From Setophaga petechia (Eukaryota; Chordata; Aves; Passeriformes; Parulidae): 64,000 nt of DNA. Position 1 is the first letter of the stretch, and each line of letters opens with the position of its first letter. Of the stretch, positions 45,401 through 57,944 are shown one piece after another. The stretch spans positions 496,001 through 560,000 of the forward strand of contig JANCRA010000177.1 of the NCBI GenBank assembly GCA_024362935.1, read 5' to 3'. The translations under genes and the position numbers were made by a program. Below the pieces are notes generated by a model. The model did not search any database and was not told where the DNA came from. It saw nothing but the letters and a program-made list of their open reading frames with translations.

Positions 45401-48400
45401 GCTTTAGATTGTAGCCCCCTCTGTGTGGAAGGGACACACGCAGAGCAAGGCCACTCTTGACTGCTTGCGGTTCCTTGTCATACCTCTGTGCACGTTGCAA
45501 CTGTGCCTTCAGCTCGCAGCAAGGTCCCTGCACTGCCACCAGCACCATTTCTGGGGAGCTGGCAGTCACTCCAAGTAGCCCCAACCCCACATCCCTGGAA
45601 CGCTACACCTGACCAAGAATATACTGACCCAGCTTGACAGAGCCGTCGGTTCTGAGAAGGATGTTGCAGCTCTTCACATTTCGGTGGATCACATCGTTCG
45701 AGTGAAGAAAATCCAGTCCTTGCAGGCACTGAGAGAGAAAACAGAAAGAGGAGGGCAAAGATGAGTGATGTGATTTCATCCCACAAGAAAGGAAACAAAG
45801 AATGGAAAAGATTCCCTCTCCAGGGGAATGGGGAGTAATGGCAGAACAGTAATGGCCACTGAGAGGAAGAGCTTGCTGCTCCAACACTTGCAGAGCAGGA
45901 CCTTTCTGAGGAAAGGCACATCAGCTTTTGAAAGAGCAACAGCACCTGCTGTTGTAGGCTGTCCCCTGCAAACCAGCCAGGATGACTCCGGCTGCAGTGG
46001 ACGTGCTTTTTCCATGCAGAGGACAAAGGAGGGGTTTTGAAAGGAAAAGTCCCTCCCTTTGGTGTGAAGTGGATCACTTTTGGGTGAGAGGCTGCATGAC
46101 AAAGATTTTCTTGCTGGCCTCAGAACAGGCTTGGAAGTATCACACCAGTCACTTTCCAGAAGCAAAGAGCATTTTGGCTGCACTACTATCCTATTCAGCT
46201 GAGGACTGTGAGAAATGAGTCTTTTTTCTTTGCTGATCATTTCAAATCCTGCCACCAGCACCTTTGCTTTTACAGACAAGGAATGAAGTGAAGACAGACT
46301 CCAGGCAAACATTTAGAGAGGCAAGGTGCAGAACAGCCAATACAAATACAAGAGACAGAGCGAGAATACAACAGCAGGAGATAAGAGTACTGGCACTGAG
46401 TACAGGGAGTGCAGGGGCACTGGCAGGCCTTCACTTGAGATGCTTTTGCTTGCCCAGAGAATAGCAGCAACACAGAAACAAAGCTTGGCACAGGAAATGA
46501 CTCCAGCTCTGAGCCCCTGTTTCCCAGACAATCCTGCCAAGCCCTTGGAAACACAGATGGGATTGCTGACCTCCCGACTGATGGCTGCCATCTCATCTTC
46601 ACACAGGTAGGTCTTGCTGATGACATCGCTCAGAGTGCCCCCATCCATGTACTCCATCACCAGCCAGAGTTCCTCACCCACAAGGCAGCTGAAAGAAGGA
46701 AACAAGGGTGTGGAGATGAATGTACATGGCTAGGTTGCTGTTTGGAAAAGATGGGTTGATTCTTCTTTTCAGCTGCCTTTGAGACAAAGACAAAAGAAAG
46801 GAATAGACATTCCCTCTTGGCAGTGCATTGTTTTCCATCTGTGCAGTCTCAAGGAGAAAGGCACAGCTGTGAAAAAGGAGATGTCTTAGATGGGCAGCAA
46901 GCAAAATGTGCAGTTTAGTAACAGCCCAGATAAAAACCCTGTCAGGCATGGTGTTTCTGGAAAAAAAGCACCTAGTCTTCCTGGCATGCATAGCAATGAA
47001 AAACAGTAGCAACAATCCAAGGGAAATCCTTGTTGGTTTACCTGGACAAAAGAACACCCTTCAAAAAAATCAAGCTTCAAAACAAAGTGGTGGCTGTCAA
47101 TATAGAGATCATTGATTTAGTAAGACACGACTCATCTGGGTTTTGGAACAATTTTCAAATACCATGTGCCAGCGAACACTCATGCAGACAAAATGCAATC
47201 TCTTCCCATCCACTGGAGATGAAAAGAGCAATAAGAATTAGCCAATAATTACAGCTCTATTTTCTGCCAGTGACCAAAGTGGGATTTTACCTTGCATGTT
47301 TGCAATATGTGAACTTTAAGTATTCATGGGACAAAAGCACAACTCACCTGTCTAAACAGTTGACCAGGTTGGGATTCTTATTCACCTTCATGACCATCAG
47401 TTCGTTGACTTTGAGTTCCTTGTTCCTCAGTCCTTGAAGATGTATTTTCTTTATGGCCACCTAAAATGACATTGAAAATCAGGAACTTGAGAGGTTGGTG
47501 GCACCAGACCACAAGGCACATGGAGCAAGTGATTTTGCAGTGACACAGCTGAGCTGTTCCAAACCGCCTTGTGATTAGGCACTGCAGTAATTGGGAGCTG
47601 ACATTCCAACAGCCCATTTCTCTGCTCCCTTGGGAGCCAGTTACAGGACACGTGGGGCCACTGACATTTTGCCTTGACCACTTGGTGACAGCGGTGTCTC
47701 AGTTAGCACCCACAAACCTCTGACCACACTCTCTGCTGCTTTGTTTGGAACTCAGAAGAAGTGATCCATGCCTTAATACTCTGTGGGTACATCTTGGGCT
47801 ATGGGCAGGGCTTAGGGCTTTCAGGGACGCCTTGCAGATCTCTCCCTACGTGCAGTTCCCAAGTGCAGCACTGCAGGTGGCTAAGGTACTCCCAGTAACT
47901 TTCAGATGGATTTGCTGGCAGGCAGAAATGAGAATTCAGGACTCTGAAGCTGTAGCCCCAAAGAGCAGGGAGGTGCTCGAAGGCACCGCCTTTGTTTTAG
48001 CCATGGAGAGCGAGCGAGCGCGTCCTTCTCTGAAAGGAACCGCTGCCCTCCGTGCCTTCCTTCCGCCAGCTGAGGAGGACAAAGCCCCAAATGTATTTTG
48101 TGGGCTGGCACCAGTCTGTGCTTCTTGTGCCTTTTCAGCATAGCTCTGCCCAGAGCTCCAGCCACAGCTCACACCAGAGGGGAAAGCCCTCGAGTGCAGC
48201 AGAGTCTGCAGGGGCTGTTGACATTTACCTCTCCTCCTGTGGCAGTGTCGAGTGCTTTACAAACATCTCCAAAAGTCCTAGAAACAAAACAGAAGCAGAG
48301 AAAGGAGAAGCCATTTAGATCTTGCAGTGAAAGCCAGCCCACACAGGAGATCTGTGCTGCAAATGCCTAAGACCTGCAGGATGCAGGAGGGCTCTGCCAG

Positions 48401-50862
48401 GGGGCAGATGATGCATTTTCCTCTCAAGTGCACGGACACTGGGCCTGTTCCTGAAACGTTTGGGTTTACTACCTCAGCTCCTAAAGACAGCTTTTTCTGT
48501 GGTCTTGGGTTTCAGTTTCTAAACTGTGCAGTTTCTATCCTGACCATGGAGTATTTCCTTCAGCAAACTCTTGGAAAGAAATGTTCCCAAGAACTGTTAC
48601 CTCACAGCTATCAGGGAGTAGGTTGCTCTCTCAGGCAAGCAAGTTTCTTCTTTTTTCATTAGTGTGCCAGTATGATTTTGAGACATACAAAAATGCTAAA
48701 TTAACACAGAGCTCTCCCAAAATTGAGAGACAAGGAGACCTTCCAGGTCCTCTTCTTTGATGCAGGTAAGACCTGGGCAGCATGGAATTGTCTCTGACAA
48801 TGCCTTCTGAGCCCACTCACAAATTCTGAGCAGCACTGAGAGGTGGGACAATCTATGCCCGGTGTGTGAACATGTTTGCAGCTGGCCTGACTTCACACTG
48901 GATAGACATTCCACCAGAAAAACACCTGGCCCATGGTTGTGCAGGAGTAACTGCTGCTGGACTCACCCACTGCCAATATATTCCAGCTCAGTGTATGTCA
49001 TCCCAGGATTTCCAACGGGGTTCAGCATTCTCCCTGAAGGAAACAAAATGCAGGATGCTGACTTGAAAGCCGGGATCCCAGCTTGCAGGAGATACAAAAG
49101 GCAGCCCCAGTGTCTGGGGCTCTGAGCCCTCCCTATGTGGTCAGCTGGGTAACACCAACCACAACCACAACAGCAAGAGGACAGGCAGCCCTGCAGTGCA
49201 GATGGCTGGCACAGAGACTGGTTTTGTACAGTCCTTTGAAGAGTTCTCTTGACAGGAAACAAAGCACGGGGAGATGCATTTCCAGGAGAGAAGGACACCT
49301 TCTCTACCTTTCAGCAGTTTGCCAAAAGAATGCCTTCCCATTTGTAAACCAGAGCAGCTCATGCTAGAGCCAATCCCGACGGGGCTTTCAGCATCAGGAC
49401 CCTCACCTGTTTATGAGCAGGCTGAGCTCAAAGATGCCCCTCTCCCAGCTAAGGAAGGCTCCAGCCTCTGCAGTCCCTCCAGCCCTCAGGGGCAGGGCAG
49501 CCACCACAACAAGGCTGGCAAAGCCCAAGCATGAGCACTGACAGGCACTGATGGGAAGAAGCCACAGCCAGCCTGAGCCCCGGACAAGCTGTTGCCCCCA
49601 TTCAGGACACAACAGGATGGGCTCTGAGATCAGCCACACCGAGGCGCAGATCAGCGCCCTTTTTGTCCCAACAGGTGATGGCAGACACAGAATCCACTGG
49701 GCTCTCTTCTCTACCCCACCAGGTCTTATCTGAGAGCACAGCACTGGCAGCTGTTACGGGCAAGAAGCAGATTCATTGGCTTGTGCTGCAGAATCACAAA
49801 GGGCTTGATGTGTTCTCCTAGAGACTGAGCTCAGCAGGGCTTGGGCCAATGGGTAGGATTCTAACAGTTGTGGGAAAGAGTGGGAATCGGGGATGGAAAA
49901 GTGCCATGGATCTGAGGAATATACCGTGGCTGGGCTGGAGGCTCTCTCCTGAGAAATGCCTGCAGTACAGTTTTATCTGATCATGCCACTAGCATGTGTC
50001 TCTTGGACACATCTTGATAAGCACAAAACTAGAAGATTAAACACAGGTTGTTATCAAAGTATCTGTTGTTTTCTTTGGGGGCACATAGAAAACACCTCAT
50101 GCTCTCTATTTGTCCTGGAACCTGATGTTCTTTCAAAGTAGCTCTTATTGACAAAAAGATAGCATTCTCATGAAAATAAACTGCAGATGTAGTAATGGTA
50201 ACAGTAACAGTCATAAAAATGACATGGGCAAGACATGTGGGGCAGAAGGGCTCCTTCAGGATGGAGAAAAACAAACTCCACCAAAAAAACCCCACAAACC
50301 AACCGGAAAAAAAAAAAAAAAGCAAAAAGAAAACAAAAAACTAACAAAAACGAAACCAAAACAACCCAATAAAAAACCCCCAACCAAAAACTCCAAAGCC
50401 AGTCCATTTCACCCAGAGTGCTCTCTCGCTGCCTTGGAGCACAGCACTTCCTCTGGGGAGTCCTAAATGGCCCTGGGACACCAAACTCAGGAGGAGCATT
50501 TGGTACAGCTCTGCTGACACCTGCACACAACACACTGTCCCTCAGACAAGAAACACCCCAGACGTACCCAGCATCTCCAGGTACTTCTCCTCAGGCTCCT
50601 GTTTTGGAGCAGCCATGCTGCTGTCAGCACTGGAGATGAACAAACTGCCCGAGCTCGAGTTCCCAGGTTTGACAATACAGGTTCCTTGAGGAAATGCTGC
50701 TGCTGCTGCAGCTTTAGAGCCAGAGCCAGTGTAGATGTGCTCAACCTGTGGCACTGCTGGTGGGCACTGTTCCCGTGCCTCATGCCAACCTTGGGGTCCT
50801 TCATTGCCAGACATTGGCTGGAAGTCTTCGCAGGCTGCCCGGTGAGATGTCAGCACTTGCAC
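42467..50862 (-). CDS. PAK3-like Ser/Thr kinase, nine exons, HRD changed to HRN
   Basis: Exons (minus strand) are 50862-50568, 49033-48967, 48277-48229, 47460-47348, 46688-46571, 45728-45629, 45179-44983, 44067-43930 and 42553-42467. Splice sites and phases fit throughout. The first exon keeps a PAK linker-like stretch ([17 protein letters not shown]). The kinase domain has the G-loop GSGTFG, VAIKK lysine, alphaC Glu (VNELMVM), DFG, APE (WLAPEVV) and the PAK-type tail ending HPFV. The catalytic loop reads [13 protein letters not shown]: the HRD aspartate is Asn and KSDN is KSCN, so catalysis is probably lost. No CRIB domain is seen. The start is uncertain: an internal ATG at 50814 would give 371 aa, or the exon may be spliced in frame to upstream coiled-coil exons. 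PAK3-like copies are expanded in songbirds. Confidence 0.85.
43340..43745 (+). mobile_element. CR1 LINE fragment in the last kinase intron
   Basis: The stretch from 'agcacctctcctcagaggac' through 'cagcctggaggagaac' and 'gcaaccctggcacaggttgc' to 'tgtccctgctcattgcagg' follows the avian CR1 3' region, with the middle shortened. Strand follows this reading direction and is tentative. Confidence 0.7.
45629..45728 (-). other. Kinase exon carrying the altered catalytic loop
   Basis: This 100-base exon encodes [19 protein letters not shown] and then SCNILL. PAKs have HRD and SDN at these places. Both changes lie in one exon with a good acceptor (ctctctcag) and a donor of gtcagt type. Confidence 0.85.
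50308..50322. repeat. A-rich simple sequence
   Basis: A poly-A run lies within a longer A/C-rich tract (50270-50400), in a kinase intron. Confidence 0.85.
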
Positions 50863-50977
50863 CTCAAGTCAAACAGAACAAAGCAGTCAGACACTACAGC
50901 TTGTCCCTGTCAGCCAGGAGTCATCGACTGTGAGGAAAGGCAAAGAACAGATTGACAAGGGATACAGACAGCTTGCT

Positions 50978-53900
50978 TCAATCCTCCATCTGGGTCACCA
51001 CATTCCACTGTAAAAACACCGCAAGAAACAAGGAGAGCAGGAACAGGCCAGCAGGAATCAATTTGGATGAGTGCTGGCCAAAAGGCCAAAGGACAAGTTT
51101 CACTGTCCAAGGCAGCAGTTGAGATTCAGCACACCAGGAAATGTCCTTCAGAGTGACTGTGATACACACTAGAGCAGGATGGCACTCAGAGGCATCACCC
51201 CACTCGCTGCTGCTCTGCACTGCAAAGGCAAGAAGGGGAAACCACCAGTTTGGTGATGGCATTGGCTATCCCTCTTTCACTCACTTGCTTTTCTAGAGCC
51301 TGAGGGAGGCAATTAGCTTTCTCTCTGATCATTTTCATGTCTTCCTCAAGTCTCTTCTCCAATGCCTTGATCCTAGCGTCAGTTTTCTGCAGCTCTGCCT
51401 GCAGGTATTCCTTGATGTTCTGTAAACAAGGAGGCAGAGGACACCTTATGACTGGAGTGGCTGCCATTTGTTCACTCACCTGGTTTTGTTGATCGCCTCT
51501 CTGCTGATGGAGGTTCATCTTTTGAATTTTTCCCATGTCTTCCTTGTTCCTCCTCTTCCCTGCCATGATGGCACTCTGAGCTTCGGGCAGCTCTGCTTGT
51601 GGCTCTGCCTTTATGTTCTGTACACACAAAAGCAGAGCAAGTGACTGGGAGCTGCCATCAGGCTCAACTTTTTCCTCTTGCAACCTCAAAATCACATTTA
51701 TTCAACCCCTTCTTTCTGCTTCCCTCCCTACATCTGCTTCCAATGTAACCCTCCTGTCCCAGGGCTGATCTCTGCAGATTCCAAGGCTCTGTGCTTCCAG
51801 TGCCTGTTGGACTCCTGGCCTCCTCAGTCCCAGGAGCTCTGGTTTATGCCCCTCTTCCTGCCATTCCCTCTGTCACCTGGCCAGTCAGGCTTACCTGGCC
51901 ATTCTCCTGTGGCTCTTCCACCTGCTCTCCGGCAGGGAACAGCTCTCCCTGAATCTGGCATGGCATCTCAGATAAGGCAGTGTGCTCCTGCCCTTTCTCT
52001 AGAAGCACCTGCACAGAAAGCAAGAGAAGATGGGTTTCAACTTCCCACACGCCCTTTGTGGGCCAAGACTCAAAGGCTGCTGGGCTCACAGTTCCCAAAG
52101 CACTGTGCTGCTGCTCTGCTGGGTCGTTCTCTGCCCGAGGGGAGGCACAGATTCCAAAGTGACCCTGGCCCTACAATCAGGGGCCATGTGGGACTGAAGC
52201 TCCAACAGCCTCTCAGGCAGCTGACAGGGAAGGTGTGGCATTTCTCAAGGCTCTGCTGAGGGCCTCCCTCTGCTTCTGCCGTGTCCTGTTTGTCTTTCAG
52301 TAGTGAATGGCACCCCGCCCTGTCCCACAGCTCCATCCTGGCTCTGCAGGTGGCTTCCTGGCTGAGCTCACTCCTTGTGAGTGACACTTGTGGAGTTCTC
52401 TTCAGACCTGCACCAGCATTCCTGCCTTCCTGATATCTAAACTCTTGTAAGAATTCCCGGTCATTCAGGAGATAAGGATGCATACAAAGATCCTCAGATG
52501 AATGTTAGAGAAACTCTATGGCCACCTCAAGAGGAAGACCAAGGTGTTTCTTCTCCCTCTTTTGTCAGCTGAGAATTCTGACCAGCATTTGGACCCACGC
52601 AGCTCCCCAGCCACAGAGTTGCCCATTTCACTTCAGATCCAGCAGGCACCAGTGCAAGATGGCCTTCCTCTTCCGAGCAGCACAAGACAGCAGTCAAGGA
52701 CCTGCAGCTTCACCCCCACTCCAGGCTCCAAGGCACTTGCCAAAGCTGCAGACTGCACCAAAATATGCACCCACAGAAACTGGCCACTTCTGCTTTTGGC
52801 CTCACAAGAAGGCTTCGCAACTCCGCGCTTTGTTTCTTTGGCCACGCGGGACAAGAACGGCCCCCACAGCTGCATGGACCACACAATCCTCCCCTTGCAG
52901 CTTATCAAAAGCCAAAAGACAGCTGGCCCAAAAGAGACTGTACAAGTGAAGAACTACTCAAGGGAAGTGCAGACCGCTTTCACAAGCCAAACAGACCTTT
53001 CTAAAAAGGGAAAACAAACAAACCAAGGCCTGGCACCTCCAGCACTACCTCCTTTGCCCTTGGCCATAGCGCTGCAGAAGCCAAGAGATAGAGCTTCCCT
53101 GAGCCAAGCAGCCAGATGCTCTCCCAGAGGCACCAGCCCTTTGCTGCCCCAACATGACAGCTCCAAGGCCAAGTTCTGTGGGCGCTGCCTGGAGGAAATC
53201 CTGAGCTCCTGGCAGGACTCCAGCACCCAGCATCCTCAGCCTGCAACAGCAAAGTGCTGGCTGCTCCAAAACTTGCAGCTCTGCCTTGCACTAAAGACAG
53301 CACACACACAACTGGCACTTACAGGCTCAGAATATCCAGGCTCTGGTATGAGCACTGATGGGGGCTGGTGGTCATCCACCTCCATTTGCTCCTCTCTGGC
53401 TTCTTCTCCACGAGCAGTGGGAGCCAGGGGAGAGACAGCTCTTGGTTCTGTCATCTGTGGCAAGGGAGAAGCATGAGGGACAGGCTGTTCCTTTCATTTA
53501 GAACCTCATTTCTCTTCAGGTCTACCACCACATCTTCTAAGGACAAATCATAGTTTTTTTTGGTAATGGGGTTCTAAGTCACACCATCCTCACCAACCAA
53601 ATTAAAATGGGCTAATTCAATGGAATCTTATATGGCTATGAATTCAATATTCCTCCCTGGCTGCTATCAGCAAACAAGTTTGTCTTGGCAAAACGGAGCT
53701 TTTAGAGCTTGAAAGCTCCAAAATGGAAAACTAGGAAAGCGACAGCAACGCCTTTGCTGCTGCAGACGTGGAAAACTAAAACTGGATCAGAATCCCATCC
53801 AGGGCTGCAAAAGGGCAGGAAACGTTGTACAGAAGCATCTTTGCTTGCTGGAAAAACACAAAAATGAACAGGCCTTCTATTCCTAAGGAAACAACGAGCC

Positions 53901-55155
53901 AACAAACCACCAGAAGGAAGCGTCACCCACTCCAGTGTCTAAAGCCCTTGGATGCAGTGAGGGGATGTTTGGCACTGAAACAGCCCTTGTGCTGAGCCCA
54001 GTCATGCAGGGATTGATGGAAGTCTGCCTGGAGGGGCCTCAAGAGCCCCCCATTGTCCAGGCTAAAGCTCCCTCAGCACCTCCTCCCTGGCCCTGTGCTG
54101 CACCCCTTTACCCAGCTCCCCTGTCCTTGTGTGCACACTGTGCTGCAGCCCCTCCATGGCTTTGTGCTTCCCAGGGCCCACAGCTGCACACAGCACTCCA
54201 GCTGTGGCCGCAGCGCTGCCCAGCACAGGGCCACGCTCCCTGCCCTGCTCCTGCTGCCCCCCTGCTGCTGGCACAGGCCACCGTGCCCTCGGCCTGCTTG
54301 GCCCCCTGGCCACACGCTGCCTCATCTTCAGCTGCTCAAGGCCGCCAGCCCTGCGTCCTTTTGGCCCACGCAGCTCCCCAGCCACAACGCTGCCCATTGC
54401 ACTGCACATACAGCAGGCACCACTGCAAGATGGCCTTCCTCTGCTATAACAACATCTTCTAAGTAGATATCATGAAGTTTGATAGGAATAGAATTCTAAG
54501 GCACTCTGACTAAATTAAAATAGTCTAATTCACCTGTACAGGAAATTGCTCTTAAGTAAATATTCTACCCTATCTGCCGTCAGCAAGCAAGGTTCTCTCT
54601 GCAAAACTAGGTTTCTAGTTCTTCACAGCTCTGAGATGGAAATTTAAAAATATCCATCTCTGGCTTTGTTATTTTTTCTTGCAGGCATGAAAATGGATTT
54701 TCTTTCAGCCTTCCTAGCTGGCCCTTTACACTCTATTGCGACTGGCCAAGCTCTCAGCTTGCTCTACAATTCTTAAACACCAGGAACATGAAATGTCCCT
54801 TTCTCACTCACCTCAGGATCAGCACCTCTGAATACACGCCTCAGGTGACCTGTAGTGGGAAAGGGAAAATGAAGCAGATGCTGTGAGAAAGCTGCTTGGG
54901 CTGCTGAATCCCACAGAACAAGTCAACCCAAACAGAGATGATTTCCCGTTTCACAACATCCCTCCAGGAGACACATTTCGTTCACACAGCCAGCAAGGGA
55001 TGAGGACAATATTCTTGCTTGTGCCTGCACTTTGGCCTGTTTAGCCAGTAAATGAATAGAAGCGTGAAGAAGAAAATGCAAGTTGTTCTTTAACACTCAA
55101 TGCTCCTGTTCTAGAAAACACATAAAACAGCTTCTGAAATCCTCTCCACCAGGTC

Positions 55156-55186
<31 letters not shown>

Positions 55187-56050
55187 GTTGCATGCACTAA
55201 TTCTCATTAATTTGCTGGAAATGCTTGCCCAGAAAAGCTTCCCCAAAATCCCCCTGAGCTGTGGCAGACACTCACTGCTTTAGAGTTTGCACTTCCTTGC
55301 AAAGGGAATCACTATTTAAGCACTTGGTAAAAGGTCAAGTTAGACCATCAAATCGTTTCATGACAAAATTTAGAAAGAAAGAAGCTTTCTCTGAATTCTG
55401 GGAACAACTGCAGAGTTTTTAGAAGGCCTTCAAGAAGGTCTGCCAGTCTACATTTTCAAAGGTGTCTTGCTTGTCCCAGCAAACTGAGGCAATGACAGAC
55501 TCTGCTGCCACAGACTCTCCCGTGGAGGGAAGGGAAGCCCTGCAGGCTCCCTTGCAAATGCTGCCCCTGTGGCTACAGACACCCCCTTTTTAGCTGAACG
55601 CCTTGACAGGAGCTTTACCAAAGCAGTGGCATCCTAATGCTCTTTCTGTTTCAAAATCAGACACTCAGTCACTAAGAAAGAGCAGGAAGACATACAAAAG
55701 CCAGGTTAGGTTACACCCTATCCTAATCAAAAGGGAAAGCTGTACTTACGAACAAAGTGTGTCACGTAGTAAGTGGAAAAAGAAACGCCATAGGCAGCAA
55801 AAGCTGCCGTGGCCACATAGTGAAACATTTGAACAGTGTTGTGGGAGTTTGCCACAACACCAGAAAACACAAGGTTCTTGTCAGTGGGCAGCTGCCTACT
55901 AACAAATGCTCTGAGCAGGAAAGTTCTCCTGAACTGAGCAAGCGCTAGGGCTGCTCTGACACTCAGGCCTGCCGTGCACCAAGGCAACCTTCTGATGTCA
56001 CTATGACAGTGTGGCAACCATGGCCTGACATCACAAAGGAACAGCTCCAT
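50978..56050 (-). CDS. Coiled-coil, tail-anchored-type protein directly upstream of the kinase
   Basis: Seven exons (minus strand) fit in phase: 56050-55750, 54849-54812, 53454-53323, 52008-51895, 51617-51480, 51419-51285 and 51214-50978 (1095 nt, 364 aa). Exon 1 has a hydrophobic segment (VATAAFAAYGVSF). Exon 3 is acidic. Exons 5 and 6 both start NIK and are Gln/Glu/Lys-rich; exon 6 is a clear coiled coil (IKALEKRLEEDMKMI). The last exon ends in a membrane segment (GLFLLSLFLAVFL) close to the C-terminus. I do not recognise the family. The first ATG is a guess, since the frame stays open to 56143. The stop lies 116 bases before the first kinase exon without an AATAAA between them, so this may be the 5' half of one kinase transcript. 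Confidence 0.55.
52596..53710. repeat. Intronic segment, diverged tandem copy of 54366-54650
   Basis: 'cacgcagctccccagccaca' with the next 80 bases (52598-52680), and again the AT-rich part near 53530-53710, reappear in the same order and orientation at 54366-54440 and 54455-54650. An old tandem duplication within the locus is inferred. The intervening 324-aa plus-strand frame has no domain and runs antisense across exon 53454-53323. Confidence 0.5.
54060..54345. mobile_element. CR1 LINE 5'-region fragment
   Basis: 'gcacacagcactccagctgtggccgc' (quoted in part) and 'cttggccccctggccacacgctgcctcatcttcagc' (in part) resemble the avian CR1 region that reads ...ctgtacgcagtactc...ggcc...ctcatattcagc. 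Strand is not assigned. Confidence 0.5.
55157..55181. repeat. Poly-T tract
   Basis: A run of about 24 T residues lies in intron 1 of the coiled-coil gene. It could be the A-tail of an old retroinsertion on the minus strand. Confidence 0.8.
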
Positions 56051-56144
56051 GTTGGTCTGTGAGTTTATGCCAAGCAATAACCAACCTTGCCTACAGCAAA
56101 CACAAAAGAGCCTGAGAAGTTCTTCTCTGTCACAAAGCAGCACA

Positions 56145-57940
56145 AATTTTCCTCCTGGGCCAAACCCTGTTGTTCAGGGGATCCAAGAAGAACTCCATGA
56201 GTTCCCCAAGCACCTACAGCCTGTACCCCAGCTGGGACACAAGCAAAGAAACCAGACCAAGAAAATGGCCCACAGCATTGCAGACATCAGAAATGACTCT
56301 CACTTTTAACATTTCAAAGGTTTATGAAACCTTAAGAAAGGACTGAATAAGGAAAAGTTACAGCACTGGGTGTCTCTGTGACTAGCAGCCATGTGCTCAT
56401 CTACAAAAACAATGCTCTGCCTTTTATACCCTTAGCTCCTCCAAAGGTTTTGTCAGTCAACTCTTTCTCTGCTGTCCATTGCTGGAGATTGCTTTCTTGC
56501 ATCTTGACTGGAGGTCAGGTGTTGTTACACCCCGCCTGCTGGTCACAAGCCAGCCCTCCCCAAATGCCCTGGCTACCAAGGCGATTGCAAGGGGGAGGGC
56601 AAAGAGCACTATGGGAGGATATATTACAATACCATCACTACACATCTGAACATCCACATAACATCTACTGCTTCATTGTCAGAGCCAACCATTACATTAC
56701 TCATCTAGAACACACAGAACCAGGAGAGAAGCCACTGTTGGCATTACAGATGAAATCATTCCTAACAAATCCCCCCACATATTTGCACATTTATTGGACA
56801 TGTCCAGGGCTCCAGGGCATGTACATCTCTGCCTTTCTTCCCCTTTGGAAGTAGTCAACCTGGCAACTCATGGAGAAACCAAGGGCTTTGTGAGGGCTGC
56901 ATTGCTCTGCACACACCCAGGCCACCCGTGGCACAGAGCTTTGGGGCCTAAAAAGATAAACCAGCTAGAAAAGGTTTCATTTTGACCTTTCTTACCTGCT
57001 AACAGAAGTTGTCAAAATTAAAATTACCAAGCAGGGCCCAATCCCTGCTCCCCAGTTTTAGAAAGAAGGCATTACTTTATTTCAGTGCTGGGTGCATAGG
57101 GAATCACTTTCCTAAGCCCTGCACACCCAGCAATCTCACCTACTAGTTTGTATCCAAGTAACTAAGACAAATTCAGTACTTTGCTGAAACTCACAGGCTA
57201 AACATTCCTTAAATTTATTGACATATTTCAATCACTTCTCAGAATTTATTGACATCAGAGTAGGAGTGTCCTCTAGGTCCCTGCTGGTCGTTGCCAGAGG
57301 TTCAGGAGGAGATCCATGCACAAAAGAACCTAAGACACAACTGAGCTTGCAAAGCAAATTTATTCCATTAGTTGCACTAGCAAATAATACATACTGACCC
57401 CTGGATTCCCAAAAATCCACTGAGCAGGAGAAGGAGATCGGGTGTGGTGCTGGGCAGGAGGGGCAGGTAGGCAGTGCACTTCCAGGACATCCCCAGGATC
57501 AAAGCCCTGTGCATCTCATCCTTCTCACCCCTCCACCCCAGAACCAGGCCTTGTATCTCCTGCTCAGGAGTGGAATTTTACAGCAGGAGTCAGAGCAGCA
57601 GCTCACACATGCCTGGCGTGTGAGATGAGGCCATGATGGCTCAGGATGACTCCATGACTCCCTGCCACCAAGGGCTCCATTATGCATTGTTCCCCTTTCC
57701 AAGCTTGACTGCCCACCGACTGACCAGGACATTGTTTCTCTTTCAAGGGTCAAGGTCCCACCTGTTAAACAAGACACTTTTCTTCATTGTCTTGTCAACC
57801 TGCTCAAACATGGATCAAATATGGCAGGGCCTGGGACACGACTCCAGTTCCTGACACAGTCATTGGGGAAATATTCCCATTGCTCAAACTCTCCTTTGGT
57901 GGTCAAGAGCCTCCTAAAAACACTTTCTTCCTTTTGAATG
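56145..57940. other. Upstream region of the coiled-coil/kinase locus, nothing assigned
   Basis: Mixed composition with frames below 160 aa. The block at 56380-56830 has the look of ERV-derived sequence ('aacaaatccccccacatatt'), but no motif was decisive. No CpG island or obvious promoter for the locus was found. Confidence 0.4.
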
Positions 57941-57944
57941 CATT

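Noticed and set aside
52502..53476. 324-aa plus-strand frame
   Set aside because: No domain recognised. It is antisense to an intron and an exon of the minus-strand gene and includes duplicated intronic sequence. It remains the longest unexplained frame in that part.
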